A model generated the notes under the pieces. The model saw nothing but the letters and a program-made list of their open reading frames with translations. It ran no database searches and was not told the origin of the DNA. A DNA stretch of 8,786 bases from Chloroflexia bacterium (GTDB taxonomy: Bacteria > Chloroflexota > Chloroflexia > Thermomicrobiales > UBA6265). Where the stretch lies: the NCBI GenBank assembly GCA_013698495.1, contig JACCUV010000419.1, positions 1-8,786 of the forward strand, read 5' to 3'. Position numbers and translations under genes: made by a program. Below are positions 1-6,124 of this stretch, piece by piece; the stretch's first letter is position 1; the number at the start of each line of letters is the position of its first letter.

Positions 1-1
1 C

Positions 2-373
2 CTCGCCGAGGCAATTCCCGTCTACGAGCGAGCGCTGGCGATGTCGCCGGATGACGTCAGCGCCAGGGTGAGCTTCGCGCGGGCCCTGGCCGATGGGCAG
101 ATGCACGCCGACGCCGAACTCCAATTCCAGATTGCACTGGAAGTCGATCCCGACAACCAGCAGGCTCACTATTACCTCGCCGAGTTGTATGTCGGGTGGA
201 TGCCGGCGAGAACGGACGAATCGCTGGCGCACTATCGGCGAGCCGTAGAGATTGACCCCACGACCCTTATTGGCGAGCGCTCGCAAACACAACTGGAAAC
301 GCTTGGCGCGGAGACGCCGATGGCAACCCCGGCATCCCAGCCCACGTCGGCCGCGGCGACTCCGCCATCATGA
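2..373 (+). CDS. TPR-repeat protein, 3' end only
   Basis: This is the C-terminal part of a tetratricopeptide-repeat protein. The frame is open from the left edge of the window, so the ATG at 41 is internal and the true start lies outside. About three helical repeats are visible, with the usual spacing and closing motifs of TPRs: a first unit ending in ERALAMSPDD, a second ending in QIALEVDPDN, and a third ending in RRAVEIDPTT. The last 25 or so residues are a low-complexity tail rich in Ala, Thr, Pro and Ser, probably a disordered end. TPR domains mediate protein-protein contacts; the specific role cannot be read from this fragment. The stop lies 43 bp before the LexA-type box of the next operon, and no clear terminator was seen between them. 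Confidence 0.8.
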   Translation, partial: LAEAIPVYERALAMSPDDVSARVSFARALADGQMHADAELQFQIALEVDPDNQQAHYYLAELYVGWMPARTDESLAHYRRAVEIDPTTLIGERSQTQLETLGAETPMATPASQPTSAAATPPS

Positions 374-415
374 TGGATTCGTCGTCGACGTTCATGGCGC
401 AGGTGCGTGCGCAAC

Positions 416-429
416 CGAACAAACGTTCG
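416..429. promoter_or_regulatory. LexA (SOS) operator upstream of ruvB
   Basis: The 14-bp sequence CGAACAAACGTTCG is a perfect CGAAC-N4-GTTCG inverted repeat. It fits the LexA box known from Bacillus and many other Gram-positive-type bacteria (CGAAC-RNRY-GTTCG). It lies 21 bp before the ruvB start codon and covers the place where a -35 element would be, so a bound repressor should block RNA polymerase. ruvB is a classical SOS gene in other bacteria, which supports the reading. Binding by this organism's LexA is inferred. Confidence 0.82.
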
Positions 430-437
430 AATGATCG

Positions 438-443
438 TATACT
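438..443 (+). promoter_or_regulatory. -10 element of a probably leaderless ruvB promoter
   Basis: TATACT (5 of 6 matches to TATAAT) lies exactly six bases before the ruvB ATG at 450. Transcription would be expected to start about seven bases after the hexamer, at the A of the ATG, giving a leaderless mRNA. No Shine-Dalgarno-like sequence precedes the ATG, which agrees. There is no good -35; the expected place (415-421) is occupied by the LexA-type box. Short TGATC/GATCA arms (432-436, 444-448) flank the hexamer. Confidence 0.6.
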
Positions 444-449
444 GATCAG

Positions 450-1541
450 ATGAGCGAGACACGTCGGCCCCCTGGCCAGTTTGCCCCAGGTCCGCGCGAC
501 CGGGAATCAAGTCGCCTGGTCACAGGCGCCCAGCGAGAAGATGACAGCAATGTCGAGAAGTCGCTGCGGCCGCGCCGGCTCGATGAGTACATCGGCCAGG
601 ATCGGGTCAAGAATAACCTCAACATCTTCATTCAGGCCGCCCGCGCGCGTGAGGAACCGCTGGACCACATCCTGCTCTATGGACCACCCGGTCTGGGCAA
701 GACGACCCTGGCGACGATCATCGCCGCCGAAATGGGCGTCAGCTTACGTGTCACGTCGGGCCCGGCTATCGAACGGCAGGGCGATCTCGTCTCGATCCTG
801 ACGAATCTGAAGCCTGGAGACGTGCTGTTTATCGATGAGATTCACCGGCTCAGTCGCGTTGTCGAAGAGGTTCTCTACCCGGCGATGGAGGACTATGCGG
901 TCGACATCGTGATCGGCAAGGGACCGGCGGCGAGGACGATGCGAATTAATCTCCCGAAGTTCACGCTGGTTGGCGCTACGACACGATTGGCGCTGATGAC
1001 CGGGCCGTTGCGCGATCGATTTGGGGCCGTGATGCGACTCGACTTCTACGATCCTGGCGCGATGGAGCAGATTGTGCGCCGATCGGCGTCGATTCTAACC
1101 ATGCAAATCGAGGATTCAGGCGCCCGCATGCTCGCCGGGAGAGCTCGTGGCACGCCGCGCATTGCGAACCGGTTGTTGCGGCGCGTTCGTGATGTGGCGC
1201 AAGTGGCTGGAGAGGCGGTGGTGACCGAAACGACCGCGAATCGCGCGCTCGAACTCCTCGAAATCGATGTCCTCGGTCTGGACGAGACAGATCGGCGGAT
1301 CCTCGTCTCGCTCATCGACAAGTTCGACGGTGGACCGGTCGGGATCGACACGCTCGCCGCAGCGACGAGCGAGGAAGCGGATACGATCATGGACGTGTAC
1401 GAGCCGTACCTGATTCAACTCGGTTTCCTTCAGCGCACGCCCCGGGGCCGGGTGGCGACGCGACGCGCCTACGAGCATCTTGGGATCGTGTTTCCGGATG
1501 AGCGTCCGAACCAGCCATCGCTCTTCCAGGGGACGACGTGA
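450..1541 (+). CDS. ruvB: RuvB, Holliday-junction branch-migration ATPase
   Basis: RuvB is the hexameric AAA+ motor that, with RuvA, drives branch migration of Holliday junctions during recombinational repair; RuvC then resolves them. The 363-aa product has all the hallmarks: SLRPRRLDEYIGQ near residue 38, Walker A GPPGLGKT (78-85), Walker B with D129-E130 in LFIDEIHR, sensor 1 GATTR (175-179), the arginine-finger stretch GPLRDRFG (185-192), sensor 2 GTPRIANRLLRRVRD (234-248) and a C-terminal winged-helix DNA-binding domain (about 275-350) with RGRVATRRAYEHLG. The N-terminus is some 20 residues longer than in many RuvBs. The ATG at 450 is used because it sits right after a -10 element and no later start fits well. 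It is the first gene of an apparently SOS-regulated operon. ruvA and ruvC are not next to it. Its stop overlaps the start of queA (GTGA). Confidence 0.97.
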   Translation: MSETRRPPGQFAPGPRDRESSRLVTGAQREDDSNVEKSLRPRRLDEYIGQDRVKNNLNIFIQAARAREEPLDHILLYGPPGLGKTTLATIIAAEMGVSLRVTSGPAIERQGDLVSILTNLKPGDVLFIDEIHRLSRVVEEVLYPAMEDYAVDIVIGKGPAARTMRINLPKFTLVGATTRLALMTGPLRDRFGAVMRLDFYDPGAMEQIVRRSASILTMQIEDSGARMLAGRARGTPRIANRLLRRVRDVAQVAGEAVVTETTANRALELLEIDVLGLDETDRRILVSLIDKFDGGPVGIDTLAAATSEEADTIMDVYEPYLIQLGFLQRTPRGRVATRRAYEHLGIVFPDERPNQPSLFQGTT

Positions 1542-2602
1542 CCGAACAACAACCACCGCGATTGGCGATGTCCGACTTCGACTACGTCTTGCCGCCGGAG
1601 CTCATCGCTCAGGAACCCCTGGCCGATCGCTCGGGGAGTCGGTTGCTTGTCGTGAATCGGCAGTCCGGCGATGTGGCTCACCGTCGTTTCACCGATTTGC
1701 CTCACTTGTTGCGGCCCGGCGATCTGCTGGTCATGAACGACAGCAGGGTGTTACCTGCGCGTCTCGTCGGCAGGCGGACGACCGGAGGCGAAGTCGAAAT
1801 GCTGCTGCTTCGGGAATTGGAAGGACGTCGATGGGAATGCCTGACGAGGCCGTTTCGCAAGCTTCGGATTGGCGAGATCGTGGAGTTTGCGGCGAAGAGT
1901 CTTGATGACAAAAGCATTGCGTCGGCGAAGGTTATCGAGAAATTCGGCGAAGGTCTGGCAACTGTTGAGCTCGACACCCAACTCGCGAGCCATCCTGAGT
2001 CGTTCGGGCGCGTGCCGCTCCCACCGTATATTCATCGAACGCTTGACGACGACGAGCGATACCAGACCGTGTACGCGCATGACCCAGGCTCGGCGGCGGC
2101 GCCGACCGCCGGCCTGCACTTCACGAACCCGATGCTCGAAGATCTCAGGACAAGCGGCGTGGAGTGCGCCTTTGTCACGTTGCACGTAGGACTCGACACC
2201 TTCCGTCCGGTCACAACCGAAAACGCGGAGGATCACATCATCCACAGCGAGTGGTGCCGCGTGCCAGAAGCGACCGCATTGGCCATTGGCGCGGCCCGAC
2301 AGCGGAAGTCGAAGGTCATCGCCGTCGGCACCACGGCCGCGCGGACCCTCGAAACCTGGGGCGCGAACAGCCGCGAACGTGCAGAGGAAGGGTTCTCGGG
2401 CATGACGAGTATCTACATCACGCCGGGGTATGAGTGGAACGTAGTTGACGCGATGCTCACAAACTTCCACTTGCCGAAATCGTCCCTCTTGCTGATGATG
2501 AGTTCGTTTGCCGGACGCGAGAAGCTATTCGAGGCGTACCGGCAAGCAATCGAACGACGCTACCGATTCTTCTCGTTCGGTGACGCAATGTTTGTCGAGT
2601 AG
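1538..2602 (+). CDS. queA: QueA, S-adenosylmethionine:tRNA ribosyltransferase-isomerase
   Basis: QueA acts late in queuosine synthesis. It transfers and isomerises the ribosyl part of S-adenosylmethionine onto preQ1 in the wobble position of tRNAs with a GUN anticodon, forming epoxyqueuosine. The product is 354 aa, close to the normal length, and shows family motifs: SDFDYVLPPELIAQEP near the N-terminus, LLVMNDSRVLPARL, RVPLPPYIHR, YQTVYAHDPGSAAAPTAGLHFT, TLHVGLDTFRPV, IIHSEWC, VGTTAARTLE and the terminal FHLPKSSLLLMMSSFAG. The GTG at 1538 is chosen because AGGGGA lies four bases upstream and the start overlaps the ruvB stop, implying translational coupling. The ATG at 1568 is a possible alternative, matching the usual QueA N-terminus but with no ribosome-binding site. 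The ruvB-queA order is common in bacteria. Confidence 0.96.
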   Translation: MTEQQPPRLAMSDFDYVLPPELIAQEPLADRSGSRLLVVNRQSGDVAHRRFTDLPHLLRPGDLLVMNDSRVLPARLVGRRTTGGEVEMLLLRELEGRRWECLTRPFRKLRIGEIVEFAAKSLDDKSIASAKVIEKFGEGLATVELDTQLASHPESFGRVPLPPYIHRTLDDDERYQTVYAHDPGSAAAPTAGLHFTNPMLEDLRTSGVECAFVTLHVGLDTFRPVTTENAEDHIIHSEWCRVPEATALAIGAARQRKSKVIAVGTTAARTLETWGANSRERAEEGFSGMTSIYITPGYEWNVVDAMLTNFHLPKSSLLLMMSSFAGREKLFEAYRQAIERRYRFFSFGDAMFVE

Positions 2603-2628
2603 TTGTTTGAAATTGGCGGGAGATTTGG

Positions 2629-3273
2629 TTGGCTACGTATCCGGACTTGAACGGCAAATCACGGGACGATGCCTGGAATCTCCTTACCGAGTGGGTGACG
2701 AGCCCCAGTCTTCGTCGTCATAGCCTCGCCGTGGAGACGGCCATGCGCGCCTACGCTCGCAAGTTTGGCGAACCCGAAGAGGCCTGGGCAGTTGTCGGGG
2801 TGGTGCATGACTTCGACTTCGAGCGGCATCCCAGATTGGACGCGCACCCTTTCGTTGGAGCCAAAGTCCTTGACGGGCTCGGCTATCCTCAATGGGTGGT
2901 CGATGCCGTGCTCAGCCATGCGGACGATCCCGCCTATCCACGCAACTCCGTTCTGGAGAAGACGTTGTTCGCCGTGGATGAACTCACGGGGTTCATTTCC
3001 GCGGTTGCGTTGGTGCGGCCGTCGAAGGCTGTGGCGGACGTCACGGCAAGGTCCGTGATCAAGAAGATGAAGGATCGTCGCTTCGCGGAAGCCGTGAGGC
3101 GCGAAGATCTGACAGCCGGGGCCGAAGCGCTCGGAATTCCATTCGAAGACCATGTTACGTTTGTCGTTCAAGCCATGGCCGCCAATGCCGAGACATTGGG
3201 CCTGGCGGGAGTGCGGTCGCCAGAGCTTGGCGCCAACACTGTTCAGGAGTCATGGGCACGAAAGGGTATGTGA
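2629..3273 (+). CDS. HD-domain hydrolase, COG2316-like
   Basis: This is a predicted cytoplasmic metal-dependent phosphohydrolase of the HD superfamily. The 214-aa product carries the expected metal ligands: H31 (RRHSLAVE), H60-D61 (VVHDFDFE), further histidines at 67, 73 and 97 (LSHADD), and D117 in VDELTGF. The stretches DELTGFISAVALVRPSK and SVIKKMKDRRFAEAVRRED are characteristic of the COG2316 group as I know it. The substrate is unknown. The start is TTG: GGCGGGAG (2615-2622) is followed six bases later by TTG at 2629, while the nearby ATG codons lie inside conserved sequence. About 20 residues follow the usual family end (near LGLAG), and this tail runs into the beginning of the cyclophilin gene. 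The gene lies 26 bp after queA and is probably cotranscribed with it. Confidence 0.85.
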   Translation: MATYPDLNGKSRDDAWNLLTEWVTSPSLRRHSLAVETAMRAYARKFGEPEEAWAVVGVVHDFDFERHPRLDAHPFVGAKVLDGLGYPQWVVDAVLSHADDPAYPRNSVLEKTLFAVDELTGFISAVALVRPSKAVADVTARSVIKKMKDRRFAEAVRREDLTAGAEALGIPFEDHVTFVVQAMAANAETLGLAGVRSPELGANTVQESWARKGM

Positions 3274-3275
3274 TT

Positions 3276-3800
3276 TTGGCACAGTACGCGAAACCATTCG
3301 AAATGCAGCTCGATGCGGAAAAGACTTATACCGCGACGCTCGAAACTAACCATGGTTCGATAGCCGTTGAGTTCTTTCCCGGCGATGCCCCGAACACAGT
3401 TAACAACTTCGTGAGTTTGGCCAAGGACGGCTACTATGACGGCACGCCGTTTCACCGCATCATCAAGGGGTTCATGATTCAGGGTGGCGATCCAACCGGG
3501 TCCGGTTCAGGTGGACCCGGCTATAAGTTTGCCGATGAAGCGGTGAACAAGAACTACGAGCCAGGCACATTGGCAATGGCCAACGCCGGCCCCAACACCA
3601 ACGGCAGTCAGTTCTTCATTTGCCACTCCGACCTGAGCAACACGTTGCCAAAGAGCTACACCATTTTTGGCAAGGTCACGAGCGGGCTGGAGGTTGTCAA
3701 CGCCATCGCCAACGTCAAGGTTGGCAAGAGCCGCGGTGGGGAAGTATCGGCCCCGGCTGAACCGGTCGTGCTGCAAACGGTGACGGTTACCGAAGCGTAG
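3276..3800 (+). CDS. Cyclophilin-type peptidyl-prolyl cis-trans isomerase
   Basis: The enzyme catalyses cis-trans isomerisation of peptide bonds before proline and helps protein folding. From the TTG start it has 174 aa and is a single cyclophilin domain with no signal peptide, so it should be cytoplasmic. Active-site motifs are intact: FHRIIKGFMIQGGDP (catalytic R61, F66, Q69), MANAGPNTNGSQFF (101-114) and FGKV near 131. The positions matching Trp121 and His126 of human cyclophilin A are not conserved, as in many bacterial forms; weak cyclosporin binding would be expected but is inferred. The start is uncertain. TTG at 3276 has AAAGGG nine bases upstream and gives MAQYAKPFEMQLD, a typical beginning. 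The ATG at 3252 would add eight residues and overlap the HD gene, but its AGGAG is only two bases away. A GTG at 3270 is a third option. It is the last gene of the ruvB operon, followed by a hairpin terminator. Confidence 0.94.
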   Translation: MAQYAKPFEMQLDAEKTYTATLETNHGSIAVEFFPGDAPNTVNNFVSLAKDGYYDGTPFHRIIKGFMIQGGDPTGSGSGGPGYKFADEAVNKNYEPGTLAMANAGPNTNGSQFFICHSDLSNTLPKSYTIFGKVTSGLEVVNAIANVKVGKSRGGEVSAPAEPVVLQTVTVTEA

Positions 3801-3825
3801 CTCGAAATCGACGCCTGAAACCGCA

Positions 3826-3872
3826 GACGGGACGACCGCTCGCTCGAGTGGTGGTCCTGTCTTTGTGTTGTT
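3826..3872 (+). terminator. Rho-independent-type terminator of the ruvB operon
   Basis: A long inverted repeat begins 26 bp after the cyclophilin stop. Arms 3826-3842 and 3845-3861 pair over 17 positions with two G-T wobbles and one G-G mismatch, leaving a very tight loop that would open in RNA. A T-rich tract, TTTGTGTTGTT, follows at once. The convergent - strand operon ends at 3889, so the hairpin may also slow transcription from that side, but there is no T-run in that direction. Confidence 0.75.
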
Positions 3873-3888
3873 GAACCGCTGGCGTGCG

Positions 3889-4128
3889 TCAGGCAGCTTC
3901 CGGAAGGCAATCCACCGCCGCCTCGTACTGGCGCAGGAGCTCGATCCAGAAATCTTCCCAGGCAGTGACATCTTCACCCTGAGTCAGCGCCTGTTCAATG
4001 CGCGCGTACCCATCGTTGAGGCGGCGCTCCAGCGTGCCGTGCGAATCGTCGGGCGTTGCCAGGTACGGGGAAACTTCTTGCCTGATGAGTCGTACTTCCA
4101 ATCCATTCGTTTCGCCTTGACTTCGCAT
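3889..4128 (-). CDS. Unrecognised 79-aa protein, second gene of SOS operon
   Basis: I do not recognise this family. The 79-aa product has no membrane segment or signal peptide. From about residue 31 it is probably mostly helical (LERRLNDGYARIEQALTQ, then an acidic and aromatic stretch AWEDFWIELLRQYEAAVD), and it is net acidic with a single Cys near the end. The gene is supported by a strong ribosome-binding site, AAAGGAG (4137-4143), eight bases before the ATG. It lies only 33 bp after the stop of the annealing-protein-like gene on the same strand, so both should be made from one LexA-controlled message. A partner or accessory role for that protein is plausible from context only. The opposite strand has an open frame here, but it lacks a comparable start signal. 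Confidence 0.7.
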   Translation of the reverse strand: MRSQGETNGLEVRLIRQEVSPYLATPDDSHGTLERRLNDGYARIEQALTQGEDVTAWEDFWIELLRQYEAAVDCLPEAA

Positions 4129-4161
4129 GGTGCTGCTCCTTTAGATTGATTCGCTTCTGCC

Positions 4162-4776
4162 TCAAGCCGACTTGACAGACGGTGGGTGCAGCCGCAGATG
4201 AAGCGCGTCGATGACGGACGATGCATTCTGGCGGCTGATGTCGGTCAATGCCTTGCCCGTGCACTCGCGAGTCAGGTCATCGAGCTTACTGCCTGTCAGT
4301 TTGAGATCGCGCCCCAGCTTTTGAATCAGGTTGCGTTGTTTGTCCGTTGCAGCCAGGTCGCTGCCGGGCTGGCGTCGTTCGAACGATCCTTCGGTGATAT
4401 TGTTCGGAGGCGCGGTGACGGGCGAGTCGACGACGCGGCCATTGGCGCCGCCGAAGTCGAAATCGCCGCAGAACTGTGTGCCATAGCCGAGTGCCGCCAG
4501 CGCCCGGCCAATCGCCTTGGTTTCGGCCTTCTCGATATAGTCCCCGAAGGATTGGGAGTCTTCGCTGCCCCAGCCGGTCGAGGAGCCTCGGTCGGGAATT
4601 GTCACGTGTGCCCGGAAGATCGCTTCGCCATTGGCGTGAGAAACAAGGTCGGTATCGATCACTGCGTCCGGATGCTCGCTTCGCAACCAGACGAGACGCC
4701 ATTTGACTTCGAGGTATTCCCTGCCATTGACGAGCGAGAGGTACCGCGCCGGGTCGAACGTGGCCGTTGTTGCCAT
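4162..4776 (-). CDS. Putative single-strand annealing (Rad52/ERF-like) recombination protein
   Basis: The 204-aa product resembles phage- and plasmid-type proteins thought to anneal or bind single-stranded DNA. Residues about 8-105 form one domain, with YLEVKWRLVWLRSEHP early and the distinctive block SFGDYIEKAETKAIGRALAALGYGTQF near its end (76-102). A Pro/Asn-rich linker follows (106-142), then a small helical C-terminal domain (143-195) beginning ATDKQRNLIQKL and ending ASSVIDALHLR. I place it with single-strand annealing proteins from general resemblance of the KAETKAIGRALAALGYGT block, not a database match; another DNA-binding role is possible. The ATG at 4776 is chosen because AAGGAAGG (4785-4792) lies eight bases upstream and the promoter lies just beyond; a longer frame to 4851 would start upstream of that promoter. 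A perfect LexA-type box overlaps the expected transcription start, so the gene should be induced by DNA damage. It is divergent from dnaN. Confidence 0.7.
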   Translation of the reverse strand: MATTATFDPARYLSLVNGREYLEVKWRLVWLRSEHPDAVIDTDLVSHANGEAIFRAHVTIPDRGSSTGWGSEDSQSFGDYIEKAETKAIGRALAALGYGTQFCGDFDFGGANGRVVDSPVTAPPNNITEGSFERRQPGSDLAATDKQRNLIQKLGRDLKLTGSKLDDLTRECTGKALTDISRQNASSVIDALHLRLHPPSVKSA

Positions 4777-4802
4777 GGAGATCGCCTTCCTTGAATAGGG
4801 AA

Positions 4803-4816
4803 AGAACGAATGTTCT
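4803..4816. promoter_or_regulatory. LexA (SOS) operator of the annealing-protein operon
   Basis: AGAACGAATGTTCT is a perfect 14-bp sequence with five-base arms, AGAAC-N4-GTTCT, matching the GAAC-N4-GTTC core of the LexA box seen before ruvB. It starts seven bases downstream of the - strand -10 hexamer and so covers the expected transcription start, an effective repressor position. It is 140 bp from the dnaN start, so an effect on dnaN is less likely. Confidence 0.8.
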
Positions 4817-4822
4817 AAAAGG

Positions 4823-4851
4823 AGTATAGAACAAATGATCTCACTTTGCAA
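4823..4851 (-). promoter_or_regulatory. Promoter of the - strand SOS operon
   Basis: Read on the - strand, TTGCAA (4851-4846) is followed after 17 bases by TATACT (4828-4823). These match the sigma-70 consensus at 4 and 5 of 6 positions with ideal spacing. The expected start is near 4816, giving a leader of about 40 nt before the ATG at 4776 that contains the ribosome-binding site AAGGAAGG. Confidence 0.75.
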
Positions 4852-4955
4852 TACCCTGGAAAGTCTGGGAAATGGCCTCCCGACACCCGTGGCGGCAGGG
4901 TCGGCGTGCTAAACTTCAGACCGATTAATCTGACGGGAGTGAATGGGGTTAGCGG

Positions 4956-6098
4956 GTGAGGGTTTCGTGCCTTCAGGAAAATTTTCAGCGAGCGCTGGGC
5001 AGGGTTGGACGAGCGGTGGCTACGCGCACGTCGCTGCCGGTCCTGAGCAACGTCCTGCTCTCCACAGACGATGGCCGGTTGCGTGTGGCGGCCACGAATC
5101 TTGAGATCGGAGTGACGACCTGGATTGAGGCGGACATTCAGGAAGAGGGTCGGATCACGATCGACGCGCGCCTGCTTGGCGAGTTCGTCAACACCCTTCC
5201 GGCCGGAGGGGTTGAGCTGACGGTCGACATGACGCGCATGGCGCTGACCGTGCAATCGGGCCGGGACGAGGCGACGATCAACGGGATCGATGCCGAAGAC
5301 TTTCCGGTGATTCCGTCAATTGGCGATGAAGGGTTCGGTGTCGAAATCGAAGCCCAAAACCTTCGCGAGCTGATCTCTCTCGTCGAATTTGCCGCCGCCA
5401 GCGACGATTCCCGACCTGTTCTCGCTGGAGTCCTGACCCGATTTGAAGGCGATCAGGTGACCCTGGCTTCGGCCGATGGATTCCGCATGGCGGTGAACGA
5501 AGGAGCGCTGGCATCATCGGTCGAGGAACGAACCGACCTGATCGTGCCGGCGCGGGCGTATCGCGAACTTGCGCGGATCATTGGCGATTTCGACGAAACG
5601 ATTCGACTGGCAGTCACCCCCAACAAGAGTCAGGTGATGGCACGGATTGGGGACACTGAGTGGGTGTCGCGCCTGATTGAAGGCACGTTCCCCGATGTAC
5701 GGCAAATTGTGCCAAAGGAGTTTGCGACGCGAGTCGATCTGAGCCGTGAAATTCTGCTCAATGCGGTTCGCCGGGCCAGCTATTTCGCTCGTGAGAACAA
5801 CGACGTCATCCGCCTCGTGATTTCGCCTGGCGAGGATGACCTCACGCCGGGCAATGTCGAGGTCACCGCCAACGCTGCCGAGCGCGGCAATAGCCACAGC
5901 TTTGTCGACGCCAGTGTGTCGGGAGGTGAAGTGCAAATTGCCTTCAACAGCCGATACCTGTCCGATGTCCTTTCGGTGCTCAAACACGGGCAGGTCACGC
6001 TTGGCCTGAACGGAACCACGCAAGCGGGCATCATCCGGCCCAGTGGTAACGAGTCCTACACCCATGTGATCATGCCAATGGTCATCGGCGGGCAATAG
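4956..6098 (+). CDS. dnaN: DnaN, DNA polymerase III beta sliding clamp
   Basis: The beta clamp is a ring-shaped dimer that encircles DNA and tethers the replicative polymerase; it also recruits ligase, mismatch-repair and translesion factors. The 380-aa product is normal in length and has three clamp-like domains (roughly 1-125, 126-250, 251-380). It opens with MRVSCLQENFQRAL, followed by GRAVATRTSLPVLSNVLL, and contains SRPVLAGVLTRFEGDQVTLASADGFRMA and IEGTFPDVRQIVPKEF. The end, YTHVIMPMVIGGQ, extends a few residues past the usual MPM-R-hydrophobic terminus, so the C-terminal pocket edge may differ slightly. The GTG start gives the standard N-terminus and has GGGG seven bases upstream. recF follows after 26 bp. 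No clear dnaN promoter or DnaA boxes were found in the 180-bp divergent spacer. Confidence 0.97.
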   Translation: MRVSCLQENFQRALGRVGRAVATRTSLPVLSNVLLSTDDGRLRVAATNLEIGVTTWIEADIQEEGRITIDARLLGEFVNTLPAGGVELTVDMTRMALTVQSGRDEATINGIDAEDFPVIPSIGDEGFGVEIEAQNLRELISLVEFAAASDDSRPVLAGVLTRFEGDQVTLASADGFRMAVNEGALASSVEERTDLIVPARAYRELARIIGDFDETIRLAVTPNKSQVMARIGDTEWVSRLIEGTFPDVRQIVPKEFATRVDLSREILLNAVRRASYFARENNDVIRLVISPGEDDLTPGNVEVTANAAERGNSHSFVDASVSGGEVQIAFNSRYLSDVLSVLKHGQVTLGLNGTTQAGIIRPSGNESYTHVIMPMVIGGQ

Positions 6099-6124
6099 CC
6101 GAGCCAGGCCGGCGGGAAGTCTTC

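Noticed and set aside
2239..2248. DnaA-box-like ATCCACA sequence
   Set aside because: It is a single partial match within conserved queA coding sequence, with no cluster and no AT-rich region.
1751..2470. 239-codon - strand open frame inside queA
   Set aside because: It lies wholly within the strongly conserved queA; its composition fits an antisense shadow.
2659..3171. 170-codon - strand open frame inside the HD gene
   Set aside because: The + strand frame has all HD metal ligands; the antisense frame has no recognisable motif.
3865..4149. 94-codon + strand open frame opposite the 79-aa gene
   Set aside because: It begins inside the terminator's T-rich tract and has no ribosome-binding site, whereas the - strand gene has AAAGGAG at good spacing.
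4186..4794. Long + strand open frame of 202 codons opposite the annealing-like gene
   Set aside because: It mirrors the codon pattern of the - strand gene, has no recognisable motifs and no ribosome-binding site; the - strand gene has a promoter, operator and ribosome-binding site.
4777..4851. Longer start (ATG at 4851) for the annealing-like protein
   Set aside because: It lies at the -35 element, upstream of the expected transcription start, and would place the promoter and LexA-type box within the coding region.
4880..4904. Imperfect inverted repeat CCGACACCC/GGGTCGG between the divergent promoters
   Set aside because: It is short, bulged, has no T-tract and no clear position relative to a promoter; probably chance in GC-rich DNA.
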